A DNA stretch of 64,000 nt. Origin: Desulfobulbus sp. (GTDB lineage Bacteria > Desulfobacterota > Desulfobulbia > Desulfobulbales > Desulfobulbaceae). The translations under genes were made by a program, and so were the position numbers. This document shows, in pieces, positions 46,083-55,409 of the stretch (positions are counted from its first letter, which is position 1; each line of letters opens with the position of its first letter). Below the pieces are notes generated by a model. It was not told the origin of the DNA. It made no database searches and saw nothing but the letters and a program-made list of their open reading frames with translations. The stretch covers positions 1 to 64,000 of the forward strand of contig JAITGO010000022.1 of the NCBI GenBank assembly GCA_031280615.1, in the 5' to 3' direction.

Positions 46083-49000
46083 ATCGTGCTCTGGCGATGT
46101 CGAGTAGCATCTCAAGAATGCGGTCGATTTCTGCAAACGTCAGGTCAACCCCTTGTTGATCATTCAAGTCAAACAAGTAGTCCTCGATGGCACCCTTCAT
46201 ACGGTTTTGCACATCGGTATTGTTCGTCCAGTGAACGATTCGGTTCTGCTGGATGATTGCATCAATGGCCAGACTGGCCGCAGTGCTGGCAGCACGGGGA
46301 TCGAATCCGGCGATTGCGTGTCTGGCAAACACCTCCTGTAGCACGCCAAAGAAAGCTTTGGCAACATCATGGCTGGCTAACTCCTGGGGAATATCGTCAC
46401 CGGTACGATTCTTGATTTTTTCGGCGATCTCCTTGACCTTGCCCAGATATTCAGCATCTGAGAGTCGTTGCTCGCGGAAGGCCCGAATGGCTTCTTCCAG
46501 CATTTCCGAAAATCGCCGGTAAAACGCAGGATCCTCCTGCATCCGATCATGGATCGTCCGTTTGGTGCGATGCGCGATGGTGTCAGCTTTCGAAGCTGTG
46601 CTGCCGAGTTTCTCAACCTCCTTGGCGAAGGCCTCGGTATCAAAGATGTTGACCAATTCAATGACCTTCTCTACCTCGCCGGTACCGACGTATTGGTCGA
46701 CCAGCTTCTGGATGCGGGCCTCATACTCCTTGAAGTCCACGATCTCGGCATACCGCTTGCGCACCGAGGCTCGCAGTTGCATGAAAAATCGCAAGTCCGC
46801 CTTGTATTTCCTCAGTTTGGCTTCGGGCGTCACTTCAAGAAATGCCGACGATGACAGCGCAATCGCCAGTGTACGCGCGTAGAAACTCAGCCGCTCGTAG
46901 AACTTCTCACGCAGTTCCTCGTTTGCCAGCAGCAATTCATAGGCTTCCTCATCCTGCCGATTGCGAATCGCCTTGAACACCTCCCAGAGGTCAGAATGTC
47001 GCTGCGGCAGCTTTTTCACCTCGGTCTCCACATCCGCGAGAGAGGTGCCGAGATCGTCCAGGCCCTCCTTGTCGAACTCGGAGAGTCGGCCATAGATGTC
47101 CAGCGCCTTATCGAGATTCTGCAATACACCGCGATAGTCGATGATATATCCGAAATCCTTGCCGTCATAGAGTCGGTTCACGCGGGCGATGGCCTGAAGC
47201 AGGGTATGCCCTTTTAAGCGGCGCGTTAGGTACAACACCGTGTTGCGCGGCGCATCGAACCCGGTCAGTAACTTGTCCACCACGATGATGATTTCCGGCT
47301 GCTCGGCATTCTTGAACCCACTGATGACCTGGCGGTTGTACTCCTTTTCGCTGCCATACTTTGCCATCATCTTCTTCCAGAACGCCTTCACCTCATCTGT
47401 GGACTCCTGATGCACCTCTTCCTCGCCCTCCCGTTCGTCCGGACCGGAAATCAGCACCTCGCTGCTGACCAGTCCGAAGTCATCGAGGAATTTTTTGTAC
47501 AGCAGCGCCGTCGGCTTGCCCTGCGCCACCAGTTGCGCCTTATAGGGCGTGCCCTGCCAGTTGTCGCGGAAGTGTTCGCTCACATCCCAGGCGATGCGCA
47601 TGACCTTTTGCTGGGCCTTGTTCAACTGATCGGTCGAGGAAAATTTTCTTTTCAGGTCAGCCTGTTGCTCGCGGGTCAGGCTGGTGGTGATCCGCTCGAA
47701 CCAAGCATCCACCGATTCGGTGTCCACCTTCTGGTCCACATGCCGGCCTTCGTACAAGAGCGGCACCACCGCCTTGTCCTTGACAGCCTGCTCGATGGTG
47801 TAGGTATCGATTAAACCGCCAAACCGCTCGATGGTATTTTTATCCCTCTGCATCACCGGTGTGCCGGTGAAACCGATGAAACACCCGTTCGGTAAGGCCT
47901 TCTTCATTTTCGCATGCAGTTCGCCGTACTGGCCGCGATGGCTCTCATCCACCAGCACGAAAATGTCCGGGTTTTCATCGCGCACGCCGGCCTTGCTCAC
48001 CGCCAGCTCGAATTTGTCGATCACCGTGGTGATGATTCGGGTCTTGTTGTCGCCCAGAAGTTCCGCCAGGTGCTTGCCGGTCTTCGCCTGGACCGGTATC
48101 GTGCCGCAGTGGTGAAAGGTCTTATAGATCTGGTCGTCTAGGTCCACACGGTCGGTCACCAGGATGATCTTGTCATTGTCGATCCCGGTTTCCAGGGCTA
48201 TCGCCTCCGCCAGCATCACCATGGTCAGGCTCTTGCCGCTGCCCTGGGTATGCCACACCACGCCGCCCTTGCGTCTCCCGCCCCGCTGGGTTTGACGAAT
48301 CCGGGCCATGATCTTGGTCACGCAGAAATACTGCTGATACCGGGCGACCTTTTTCTCCCCGGCGTCGAACAGCATGAACCGGTAGGTCAGCTCCAGGAGC
48401 CGTTCCGGCCGGCACAGGGCATACAGCGCCCGGTCCTGCTCCGTCACCTCCCGTTCAAGGCTGCCATAGCTGGGGGAATCCTCTTGTACCGTCCACGCCC
48501 GGGAAACCAGCACCTTGTCCACCTGTTCTTCCGAAAGCGGCATACTCACAAGATGCTTGAGCGCTGCCGATTCCTCTGCACTAAACTCCTCCTTCCATAC
48601 CGCCCAGAACTTGGCGGGCGTGCCCACGGTGGCGTATTTGGCCTCGTTTTTCGATACCGCCAACAGGAGCTGTGCGTAGTGGAACAGGCGCGGAATCTGG
48701 TCCCGCTGCTGGTTGCGGATCTGCTGGCTGACCGCCTGCGCGAGGGCGTCTTTCAGATCCGGCCGCTTGCACTCGATCACCACCAACGGAATACCGTTGA
48801 CGAACAGCACGATATCCGGCCGCCGAGTCTCATGGCTGCCGCTGCGCTCGACCGTGAACTCCTCAGCCAGGTGATAGACGTTGTTCTCCGAGTGCTTCCA
48901 ATCGATGTAGTCCAGTTGAAAACTCTTGGTGTCGCCATCGATGGACTGCTGCATCGTTCGGCCCAGGGTCAGCAGGTCATAGACCTTCTCATTGGTCTGC

Positions 49001-49269
49001 ACCAAGCCGTCGTCAGCCAGATCCTTGAGCGTCTGCACCGCAGCCAGGATGTTGCCCTCGCTGAACGGATACTCACGACCCCGGAAGCGAATAGCGTTGA
49101 TCTTCCGCAACTGCTCGGTCAGCACGTTCTCCAGCAGCCCCCCTGCCAACCGTCCGCCGCGCTCCCGCAAGGTTTCTTCTTGAGAAAGGTAGGTGTACCC
49201 CAGTCTCTGGAGCAACAGCAGTGCCGGAACCTGCGAGATCAGATCTTCTTTGAAGGAGGGGATGTCCAT
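46075..49269 (-). CDS. hsdR: Type I restriction enzyme R subunit (HsdR)
   Basis: 1064 residues. The N-terminal PD-ExK nuclease has D152 in PDIVLF and E166-C-K168 in VVIECKRP. Helicase motifs are GSGKS at 343-347 (HTQGSGKSLTM), VDESHRGQYGE near 448 and a QAIARVNR-type motif VI. The C-terminal helical region contacts the methylase. It translocates and cuts unmodified DNA. ATG 49269 is preceded by a 198-base gap after hsdS, the largest gap inside the array. Confidence 0.96.
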   Translation of the reverse strand: MDIPSFKEDLISQVPALLLLQRLGYTYLSQEETLRERGGRLAGGLLENVLTEQLRKINAIRFRGREYPFSEGNILAAVQTLKDLADDGLVQTNEKVYDLLTLGRTMQQSIDGDTKSFQLDYIDWKHSENNVYHLAEEFTVERSGSHETRRPDIVLFVNGIPLVVIECKRPDLKDALAQAVSQQIRNQQRDQIPRLFHYAQLLLAVSKNEAKYATVGTPAKFWAVWKEEFSAEESAALKHLVSMPLSEEQVDKVLVSRAWTVQEDSPSYGSLEREVTEQDRALYALCRPERLLELTYRFMLFDAGEKKVARYQQYFCVTKIMARIRQTQRGGRRKGGVVWHTQGSGKSLTMVMLAEAIALETGIDNDKIILVTDRVDLDDQIYKTFHHCGTIPVQAKTGKHLAELLGDNKTRIITTVIDKFELAVSKAGVRDENPDIFVLVDESHRGQYGELHAKMKKALPNGCFIGFTGTPVMQRDKNTIERFGGLIDTYTIEQAVKDKAVVPLLYEGRHVDQKVDTESVDAWFERITTSLTREQQADLKRKFSSTDQLNKAQQKVMRIAWDVSEHFRDNWQGTPYKAQLVAQGKPTALLYKKFLDDFGLVSSEVLISGPDEREGEEEVHQESTDEVKAFWKKMMAKYGSEKEYNRQVISGFKNAEQPEIIIVVDKLLTGFDAPRNTVLYLTRRLKGHTLLQAIARVNRLYDGKDFGYIIDYRGVLQNLDKALDIYGRLSEFDKEGLDDLGTSLADVETEVKKLPQRHSDLWEVFKAIRNRQDEEAYELLLANEELREKFYERLSFYARTLAIALSSSAFLEVTPEAKLRKYKADLRFFMQLRASVRKRYAEIVDFKEYEARIQKLVDQYVGTGEVEKVIELVNIFDTEAFAKEVEKLGSTASKADTIAHRTKRTIHDRMQEDPAFYRRFSEMLEEAIRAFREQRLSDAEYLGKVKEIAEKIKNRTGDDIPQELASHDVAKAFFGVLQEVFARHAIAGFDPRAASTAASLAIDAIIQQNRIVHWTNNTDVQNRMKGAIEDYLFDLNDQQGVDLTFAEIDRILEMLLDIARARYA

Positions 49270-49290
49270 GCTCAGACCTTTTTCGTGGCG

Positions 49291-49313
49291 TCAAACAAAA
49301 GGTTGTTGTTTGA
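49291..49313. repeat. Inverted repeat in the hsdS-hsdR gap
   Basis: TCAAACAA (49291-49298) and TTGTTTGA (49306-49313) with a 7-base spacer, just 22 bases upstream of hsdR. It may be an operator or leader hairpin for separate hsdR expression. Confidence 0.4.
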
Positions 49314-49365
49314 CTTCTCTGCTCGAAATGCGGATAAAGGAATCGGACTGGGAATGCCCGGTCGG

Positions 49366-49401
49366 CGGGTAGCCCTGCAAGGGGCTGCCCGTTTTCTTTT
49401 T
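49366..49401 (+). terminator. Plus-strand terminator-like hairpin in the hsdS-hsdR gap
   Basis: CGGGTAGCCC (49366-49375) pairs with GGGCTGCCCG (49382-49391) with one G-T wobble and a 6-base loop, followed on the plus strand by TTTTCTTTTT. No plus-strand gene is seen here, so it would end an antisense or small RNA transcript. Confidence 0.5.
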
Positions 49402-49467
49402 CAAGGAAACACCTTCCATCCGCTTACCTTGCTTGCTTTGACACAGGCGATCCTTGACGATCAGTCA

Positions 49468-50709
49468 TCAGGCCGATTCCTTTGCCGGCATCGGCCCGGT
49501 CAGCAACTTCTGCATCAAGCCTTTTTTTAGTTCATGCAGGGCGGCGAGCTTTTTTTCCAGCAGGGCAATCTCCCGGTCTGCCTTGCCTAGTAAGGCTGCG
49601 ATATGCTTCTGCTCTAGCAGCGATGGAAGTGGGATGTACAGTTCCTTGATGCATGACTGCGGAAGGTTGTAACGGGTCGCCCCCTGAGACAAGCGAGCGA
49701 TAGCGCGACGCGTTTCACTGCCGCGAAGCAGATGTCCAGCAAATTCTGGCCACAACCGATCAAAACTGTTGAGTCGAAATCCGAAGCAGAAACTATTCAA
49801 GTATGTACTTTCCACTTCGGATAACATTACCGCCGCCATGCCCACTTCAAGCCGAGTTTCAGATGATGTCGTGAAGAAAATATCACCATACTGAACAGTA
49901 TGTTGCCTCTCGTCGGTGCCAATGCGAACTCGGTCCATTCGTGTCGGATCAATATAAGTATTGTCGAATATATTTAAGTACGGGATGTATGGATACCCGT
50001 CGCCGAAGTCTTCTTTGGTCTTGCAGGCGAGGCCTGTGTAGGTACTGCCAAGCGTCCCGAACTGGACATTTTCCCAATCCGATGGAATCCAGCCGCACTT
50101 CGAATCTTTGCCGACCTTCCCTTCAACTGCGGGTTCACCAAACCCCGGTAATCGGTATTTTCCGGTAAGCAGTTGTTGGGCCAGACCCTTCTTGAGCGTC
50201 CGCTTGGCCGCGATCAGTTTGTCCATCCCTGCAATTGCCCGGTCTGTCGTGGCGAGCACACGGCCGATACGTTCCTGCTCCGGTTTGGATGGAACGTTGA
50301 CGGGAATTTGGGCGAAATCCTTGTAATACAACCGCAGGCGGTCGCCAGTGATGCCGTAGGAGTATGCCCAAAACAGGTAAATCATCCGGGCTGATTTGAA
50401 CCAGTAGGCGGCGAACAACGGGTCGATGTCTTTCTGAGGGATCACCACCACATAGGCCGGGCTGACGATGCCGTCGGTCTCGGCCAATCCGAACGCTCCC
50501 TGCCACATGCGCATCATGTTGTAGGCGATGTCGCCCTTGCGGACGAGCAAATGCTCTTCAGGTGCAAGGGTGCTGTTATCTTTGCGATCCAGCGCATCCC
50601 GATGCACCAGACCGTCATGCATTGTGACCGATATTACCGGCAGGCCAGGCTTGCCGGGTTCCCGCCGCGAGCGAAAGAGGTTGCCAAGATGGAGTTGATT
50701 GATTGTCAT
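49468..50709 (-). CDS. hsdS: Type I restriction enzyme specificity subunit (HsdS), full length
   Basis: 413 residues with two target-recognition regions. The first half (1-175) ends in a conserved helix QERIGRVLATTDRAIAGMDKLI; the second begins at about residue 200 (CGWIPSDWENVQFG) and ends in a matching helix QKHIAALLGKADREIALLEKKLAALHELKKGLMQKLLTG. It directs HsdM and HsdR to an asymmetric DNA site. Its start overlaps the E2-like gene stop by 4 bases (ATGA). Confidence 0.95.
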   Translation of the reverse strand: MTINQLHLGNLFRSRREPGKPGLPVISVTMHDGLVHRDALDRKDNSTLAPEEHLLVRKGDIAYNMMRMWQGAFGLAETDGIVSPAYVVVIPQKDIDPLFAAYWFKSARMIYLFWAYSYGITGDRLRLYYKDFAQIPVNVPSKPEQERIGRVLATTDRAIAGMDKLIAAKRTLKKGLAQQLLTGKYRLPGFGEPAVEGKVGKDSKCGWIPSDWENVQFGTLGSTYTGLACKTKEDFGDGYPYIPYLNIFDNTYIDPTRMDRVRIGTDERQHTVQYGDIFFTTSSETRLEVGMAAVMLSEVESTYLNSFCFGFRLNSFDRLWPEFAGHLLRGSETRRAIARLSQGATRYNLPQSCIKELYIPLPSLLEQKHIAALLGKADREIALLEKKLAALHELKKGLMQKLLTGPMPAKESA

Positions 50710-51461
50710 CGTTTTCGAGCTTTCCTACCCTGTTTTCTTCTTAAGTTGTGCACCATACGTTTGGGCATCACATCCCGCTCGGGCAGCTTGATGTTTGTTA
50801 CTTTCGCTGCAGTGATCATCTCTCGCAGGTCTTCCTCGAAATGCTCTGGCGGCAACAGCGGTCGCAGTTCATCAAGCTTCGGGCCGTGGCAGTCCCGAAG
50901 CTTTCGCCCGCTCTCGCAGGGGCACGCCATGAGTTGCGGTGCGGAATTGTCGGCTAGTAGCTTCAAGAACTTCATTGCCGTGATCGGCATGACTGCGAAA
51001 AATTCACTATAGTACTCAATCAGCCCTATCAGACCGTGTGAAAGTTCACCATGCGGCAACTCCCCATGTTCACGGAAAAAGGTATAAGAAAAGAGATACG
51101 GAATCACCAGGCGGTTGATGTAATAACGAAGGGTGCGTTCTTGGGCAAATACGCGAATCTGTTCGACCGGTGCGGCAAGGCAGAGGTTACCGGTTATAGG
51201 GAAGTGGTGGAAATCGATAGGGACAGCCCCGCCAATTTCCTTAGTGGTCGGGATCGAAGCTGGGTAATCCGGCAATATGGTAATTTCGATCTGGTAGGTA
51301 TCTTTATAAGTGTGTCCCTGATGATCTATGCTGAAACGAACATCACCCCGAACGATCAACTTGCTATTGTGTCCCAGGATCAATTCGAGATCCGGCTGTT
51401 CCGCTTGGACCTCATTCATTTGGTCAATCACAAGTTGGACGACACCGTCTGCCGACATCAT
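50706..51461 (-). CDS. CBASS-type E2-like protein with C-terminal SEC-C zinc motif
   Basis: 251 residues. The E2-like fold segment EITILPDYPASIP leads to HHFPITGNLCLAAP, where Cys94 is the candidate catalytic cysteine. GELPHGELSHGLIGLIEYY is conserved in the short-type CBASS E2 proteins I recall. A SEC-C knuckle follows: C180-P-C182-x2-G-x5-C191-H-G. E2 proteins in type II CBASS modify or prime the nucleotidyltransferase. No E1 or JAB isopeptidase gene is present, as in short type II systems. It overlaps its neighbours by ATGA at both ends. Confidence 0.82.
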   Translation of the reverse strand: MMSADGVVQLVIDQMNEVQAEQPDLELILGHNSKLIVRGDVRFSIDHQGHTYKDTYQIEITILPDYPASIPTTKEIGGAVPIDFHHFPITGNLCLAAPVEQIRVFAQERTLRYYINRLVIPYLFSYTFFREHGELPHGELSHGLIGLIEYYSEFFAVMPITAMKFLKLLADNSAPQLMACPCESGRKLRDCHGPKLDELRPLLPPEHFEEDLREMITAAKVTNIKLPERDVMPKRMVHNLRRKQGRKARKR

Positions 51462-52684
51462 TCACTCCAAGGTTTGCTTGTCTGCGTTACCTTGACATTT
51501 GTATATTGAGGTTCATCCGAGCTGCTTCGCTTGGGCACGAGGACGACGGGTGCACTTGCCCCCAAGCTAGTTTGCCCAGCTCGACGACTGGCGTACTTGG
51601 CCAAGACAACCTTTGCATCCCGCTGACCATAGGATTCAGTGAGGTAGGTACCGACATTCTCAAGACCCGCATCGGTGGCGATGTTCTGGTACTCAGCTTC
51701 CAAGGCGTCGAGCCACTCAAAAAATAGCTCAGCTCTGCGTGGATGCTCTTGCCATTTGTCGGCAAAGTTTTCCATCGGATTCACCGGGTTGCCAACCCAC
51801 CAGGTACCGTTGCGCTGCTCGATGTGGCTCCGCATACCAGGCACAATGTTCATGATGGCTTCGTACAGATCCGCCTCGTTGTCGTAAGCCTTGGCTGCCA
51901 ACGTGGTGATAATGATGGAAATAGGCTTGTCTTCGTCACCATTGTACCGGACGTCGCGATGGCGCTTGAGAATCTGCACAGCCCGTTGGAGAGGAGTGCG
52001 CACCTGGTAGTCTTCAATTTCCTCGACCGAGGCCCGTTTCTCAAACGCGAGAGCAGTTTTGGCTTCGACAAGGCGTATCTTCATACGATCTCGGAACCAC
52101 ATGGCATAGCCCTTGGGGTTGCTGCGGGTGGGATCGTTACCGTTCTGGGGCCAGCCGGTCTCGTATTCGGGGGTCTTCATGTCAGTCAATCGAATGGCTT
52201 GCTCAGCGATGGCCGGGTCAATACCCAGACCAATAAACCATCGGCTCTCATCCAGTACACAAGGGAGCACGTCAAGGTGAAACTGGGATTGATCGGCGTA
52301 CTGGATTGTCCAACAGCGACGCCCACCCTCTGTAGGTTCGATTTTATCCTTATAGCGACTGCTGGGATGTTTCAGCCGGCGGCCAATCATCTCTTTTAAT
52401 TGCTTCTGAGCCACTTGGTCACAGGTTAGGTTAAGAAGGCAGACGGCATCCACGTCGTACTCGTCTTTTTCAAGCGGTCGCACGGCCGTGCCAAGAGAGA
52501 ACGACCCCTGCGCGTAAATCTGGGGATTGAACGGGGCGAGCTCCGAATCTTCTTCTCCCAGCCAGTTACCGACTGCCTGGTAGTGCTCTTTCGCCTCTTC
52601 GTACTTTGAAGGGGGTACGTCAAGCGTTTCGGCCAGATCACCCAAAATTTGGCTTATTTGTTGACGGTTGTGGCTTTCAATCAT
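51458..52684 (-). CDS. CBASS CD-NTase (cGAS/DncV-like nucleotidyltransferase)
   Basis: 408 residues. The catalytic core has G60-S61 (QGSFSLGTAVRP) and D77-x-D79 in EYDVDAV, with a third acidic residue D138 in FHLDVLP. A helical C-terminal part follows (VRTPLQRAVQILKRHRD). It makes a cyclic oligonucleotide on phage infection that would activate the Cap5-like nuclease. The C-terminus ends TSKPWSE without the terminal Gly or Ala expected for a Cap2-type conjugation. It overlaps the genes on both sides by 4 bases. Confidence 0.92.
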   Translation of the reverse strand: MIESHNRQQISQILGDLAETLDVPPSKYEEAKEHYQAVGNWLGEEDSELAPFNPQIYAQGSFSLGTAVRPLEKDEYDVDAVCLLNLTCDQVAQKQLKEMIGRRLKHPSSRYKDKIEPTEGGRRCWTIQYADQSQFHLDVLPCVLDESRWFIGLGIDPAIAEQAIRLTDMKTPEYETGWPQNGNDPTRSNPKGYAMWFRDRMKIRLVEAKTALAFEKRASVEEIEDYQVRTPLQRAVQILKRHRDVRYNGDEDKPISIIITTLAAKAYDNEADLYEAIMNIVPGMRSHIEQRNGTWWVGNPVNPMENFADKWQEHPRRAELFFEWLDALEAEYQNIATDAGLENVGTYLTESYGQRDAKVVLAKYASRRAGQTSLGASAPVVLVPKRSSSDEPQYTNVKVTQTSKPWSE

Positions 52685-53838
52685 CGCATTTCTCTTGGTG
52701 GTAGGTTGTTAATATCAAGGGCATGGATGAATCCACCCAGGTCATTATTCTGATCCCATAAGCGCATTGGCATGTGAGCTTTCGGTTGAATTGCCCGTCC
52801 AAGTTCCACGCAGATTGCCACCGGAGCAGCGGGAAAAACGTTTAGCAGCGTACCCGGCGCATATCGATCCTTGATTTCATCCAGAAGTGGTCGAATTAAT
52901 TCCCGGAACTGCTGAAGCTGTTGAGCGGATTTCAGATAATCGTTGTTCGGTTGCTGAATAGTTACCTGCCAAATTGCAGCATCCTTGCCGATCTTGGTAG
53001 TCACCCTTTCAGCAGCAATTGGAGCACTAAGTGCGAGCACGAGAACGGGCGGACCGTTTTCACCTTTGGGACGATCGATGTTGTAGGTGAATCCTTCGGG
53101 ATGATCTTGCCAAGCCCAGCCGGGGGGTAATGGTTCGCGGTGTCGCTGATAAACATCAGCTGCGCTGATATCGCGGATTAGATGCCCCAGAAGAATCAAC
53201 AACGGTTGTGGCGCGATGGCAAAGATAGAAGGAGCTTTCAAGTCCCCACGGGTATGTGGCGGGATAATTCTCTCTCGAATAATGGCGCGCAGATGCTCTT
53301 CCTCCTGTTGCCAGAAACTTGCCTTGGCATCAGTCAGGTGGCCATTGCCGCGACCAAGGTCATGCGGATAGGAAGATGCAGGGTATCTTTGATTGGCCAG
53401 AACTGCTGTCGCAGCCTCTGCAAACGTTACATGCGGGTAAAAATCTCCAATGCGGGCGGTGTAGATCAGGACATCCGATTTGCGATCGGAATGAATGCCA
53501 GACACCGTTTCGATCCGCCGCTCATGCTCTGCCTTCATTGCCCGCAGAACGTCGACAGGATGTTCGGTCAAGCCCTCATGGTCGATTAGATGATGATGAT
53601 CATAACACATCAGCATCAGGTTGTTGAAATCTGTAGCCAACTTAACAGAGAGAACCGAGTCCCCTCGAGGGCCAATTGGACTATCGGCTATGATATGCGC
53701 GATATTCGAGCGATTCATTTCGGCCAGCGTCAGATCGTCTCGATACAGTGGCTTGTTGCATCCTGGGTATTGACATCTGCCTCCTGCAGCAACCCAAAGC
53801 CGGAACTTAATTTTGTCAGCAACACTCGTGTGTGACAT
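52681..53838 (-). CDS. Cap5-like HNH-SAVED effector nuclease of CBASS
   Basis: 385 residues. The N-terminal HNH endonuclease has C22 and C27, the catalytic-loop H48 in NIAHIIA, C78 and the H81-H82-H83 run (MCYDHHHLIDHEG). The C-terminal half, about 160-385, matches a SAVED sensor domain (PPVLVLALSAPI; NVFPAAPVAICVELGRAI). Cyclic-nucleotide binding triggers DNA degradation and cell death in known Cap5 systems. ATG 53838 follows the hsdM stop by one base. Confidence 0.9.
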   Translation of the reverse strand: MSHTSVADKIKFRLWVAAGGRCQYPGCNKPLYRDDLTLAEMNRSNIAHIIADSPIGPRGDSVLSVKLATDFNNLMLMCYDHHHLIDHEGLTEHPVDVLRAMKAEHERRIETVSGIHSDRKSDVLIYTARIGDFYPHVTFAEAATAVLANQRYPASSYPHDLGRGNGHLTDAKASFWQQEEEHLRAIIRERIIPPHTRGDLKAPSIFAIAPQPLLILLGHLIRDISAADVYQRHREPLPPGWAWQDHPEGFTYNIDRPKGENGPPVLVLALSAPIAAERVTTKIGKDAAIWQVTIQQPNNDYLKSAQQLQQFRELIRPLLDEIKDRYAPGTLLNVFPAAPVAICVELGRAIQPKAHMPMRLWDQNNDLGGFIHALDINNLPPREMR

Positions 53839-53839
53839 A

Positions 53840-55405
53840 TCAGTTTAGCCCCAATTCCTTGAGATGTTCTGCTAGCTCATTCTCTACAGTGGCCAGTTCA
53901 TCTTCCAACAAAGCAATTTCCTTCTGAATGGCCGGAATATCGACTTCCGGTTCCGGTTCGAATGTATCGACATAACGCGGAATGTTCAGGTTGAAATCAT
54001 TCTCATTGATCTCGGCCAACGTGGCAGGATAGGCGTATTTTTCGACCTGCGCGCAGTTCTCGAAGGACGAGACAATCTTGTCGATATCCTGGGGCCGGAG
54101 ACGGTTCTGATTCTTGCCGTCCTCGAATTCCCGGCTGGCGTCGATGAAAAGAACATGTTGGTCGCGGTGTGAGTTGGCCTGGGCCCACGGCTTGCGGGCC
54201 TTGTTGAACACAATGATGGCAGCGGGGATGCCGGTGCCGAAGAAGAGGTTTGCGGGCAGGCCGATAACGGCTTCGAGGAGGTTGTCTTCAATGAGTTTCT
54301 GGCGGATCTTGCCTTCAGCTCCACCACGGAAGAGGACACCGTGCGGCACGATGACGCCGACGCGGCCCTCGTCCTCCAGGGCGGTCTCGATCATGTGGCT
54401 GATAAAGGCGTAATCGCCCTTGCTTTTGGGCGGGATGCCGCGCCAGAAGCGGTTGTACGGGTCGTTCTCGGCGTAGTCATGCCCCCACTTGTCGAGACTG
54501 AACGGTGGATTGGCCACGACCACATTAAACCTGAGCAGGCGGTCGCCGTCGACCAGGTGCGGGCTGGTGATAGTGTTGCACCATTCGATGCGGGCGTTGT
54601 CCATTTCGTGGAGAAACATGTTCATGCGGCACAGTGCCCAGGTTGAGCCGTTGGATTCCTGGCCGAAGATCGCGAAGTTGGCCGAACCGATTTCCTTGGC
54701 CACGCGGATGAGCAATGAACCGGAGCCGCAGGTCGGATCGCAAATAGTGTTGCCGGGTTGGGCTTTGAGCAATTTTGCCAGGAGTGTGGCGACCTCGCCG
54801 GGTGTATAAAATTCACCACCTTTTTTACCTGAGTCTGCGGCAAATCGGCTGATCAGGTATTCGTAGGCATTGCCGATGACGTCCTGGTTGCCAATGCGGC
54901 TGGGCCGCAGGTTGAGCTGTGGCTTGGCGAAATCATCCAGGAGGTGGTTCAGGCGCCGGTTGCGGTCCTTGGCTTGGCCAAGGTTGGGCTCGGAGTTAAA
55001 ATCGATATTGCGGAAGACATTTTCAAGTTTCGTCTTGTTGGCGTCTTCAATGGCTTCGAGGGCAATGTTGATGAGTTCTCCGATGTTAGAGCGGGTTCGT
55101 CGTTCATAGAGGCTGTCGAAACTGGCAGTGAACGTCTCTTCGATCGTCCCGTTCTTGTCGCGCAGGTCGACGATGGGCATGACAAAACGTTCACGATCCA
55201 GGGCGCGTTGGACCCGCTGCTCATCGCCCTTGTACTTCTTGAGATAATGGTCACGTTTGTCATTCCAGAGATCTGACATGTACTTGATGAACAACATCAC
55301 CAGGATGTAGTCCTTGTATTGTGTCGGATCGAGCGTGCCGCGAAACGTGTCGCAGGCCTGCCAGAGAATGTCGTTGATTTCCTTTTGGGAGACGGTCTTG
55401 GTCAT
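53840..55405 (-). CDS. hsdM: Type I restriction enzyme M subunit (HsdM)
   Basis: 521 residues. The N-terminal helical HsdM_N domain (SQKEINDILWQACDTFRG) is followed by an N6-adenine methylase domain with SAM motif DPTCGSGSLL near 223-232 and catalytic NPPF at 299-302. It methylates adenine and forms the MTase with HsdS. AAGGAG precedes ATG 55405, 4 bases after the half-HsdS stop. The CBASS genes begin directly after it, separating hsdM from the full-length hsdS. Confidence 0.96.
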   Translation of the reverse strand: MTKTVSQKEINDILWQACDTFRGTLDPTQYKDYILVMLFIKYMSDLWNDKRDHYLKKYKGDEQRVQRALDRERFVMPIVDLRDKNGTIEETFTASFDSLYERRTRSNIGELINIALEAIEDANKTKLENVFRNIDFNSEPNLGQAKDRNRRLNHLLDDFAKPQLNLRPSRIGNQDVIGNAYEYLISRFAADSGKKGGEFYTPGEVATLLAKLLKAQPGNTICDPTCGSGSLLIRVAKEIGSANFAIFGQESNGSTWALCRMNMFLHEMDNARIEWCNTITSPHLVDGDRLLRFNVVVANPPFSLDKWGHDYAENDPYNRFWRGIPPKSKGDYAFISHMIETALEDEGRVGVIVPHGVLFRGGAEGKIRQKLIEDNLLEAVIGLPANLFFGTGIPAAIIVFNKARKPWAQANSHRDQHVLFIDASREFEDGKNQNRLRPQDIDKIVSSFENCAQVEKYAYPATLAEINENDFNLNIPRYVDTFEPEPEVDIPAIQKEIALLEDELATVENELAEHLKELGLN

Positions 55406-55409
55406 GGGA

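Noticed and set aside
49270..49467. A missing JAB or E1 gene in the gap of the CBASS/RM array
   Set aside because: The gap is only 198 bases and has no coding frame, so the system is better seen as the short E2-only type.
48250..49530. A 426-codon plus-strand frame opposite hsdR
   Set aside because: It is antisense to the restriction subunit and has no recognisable motifs.
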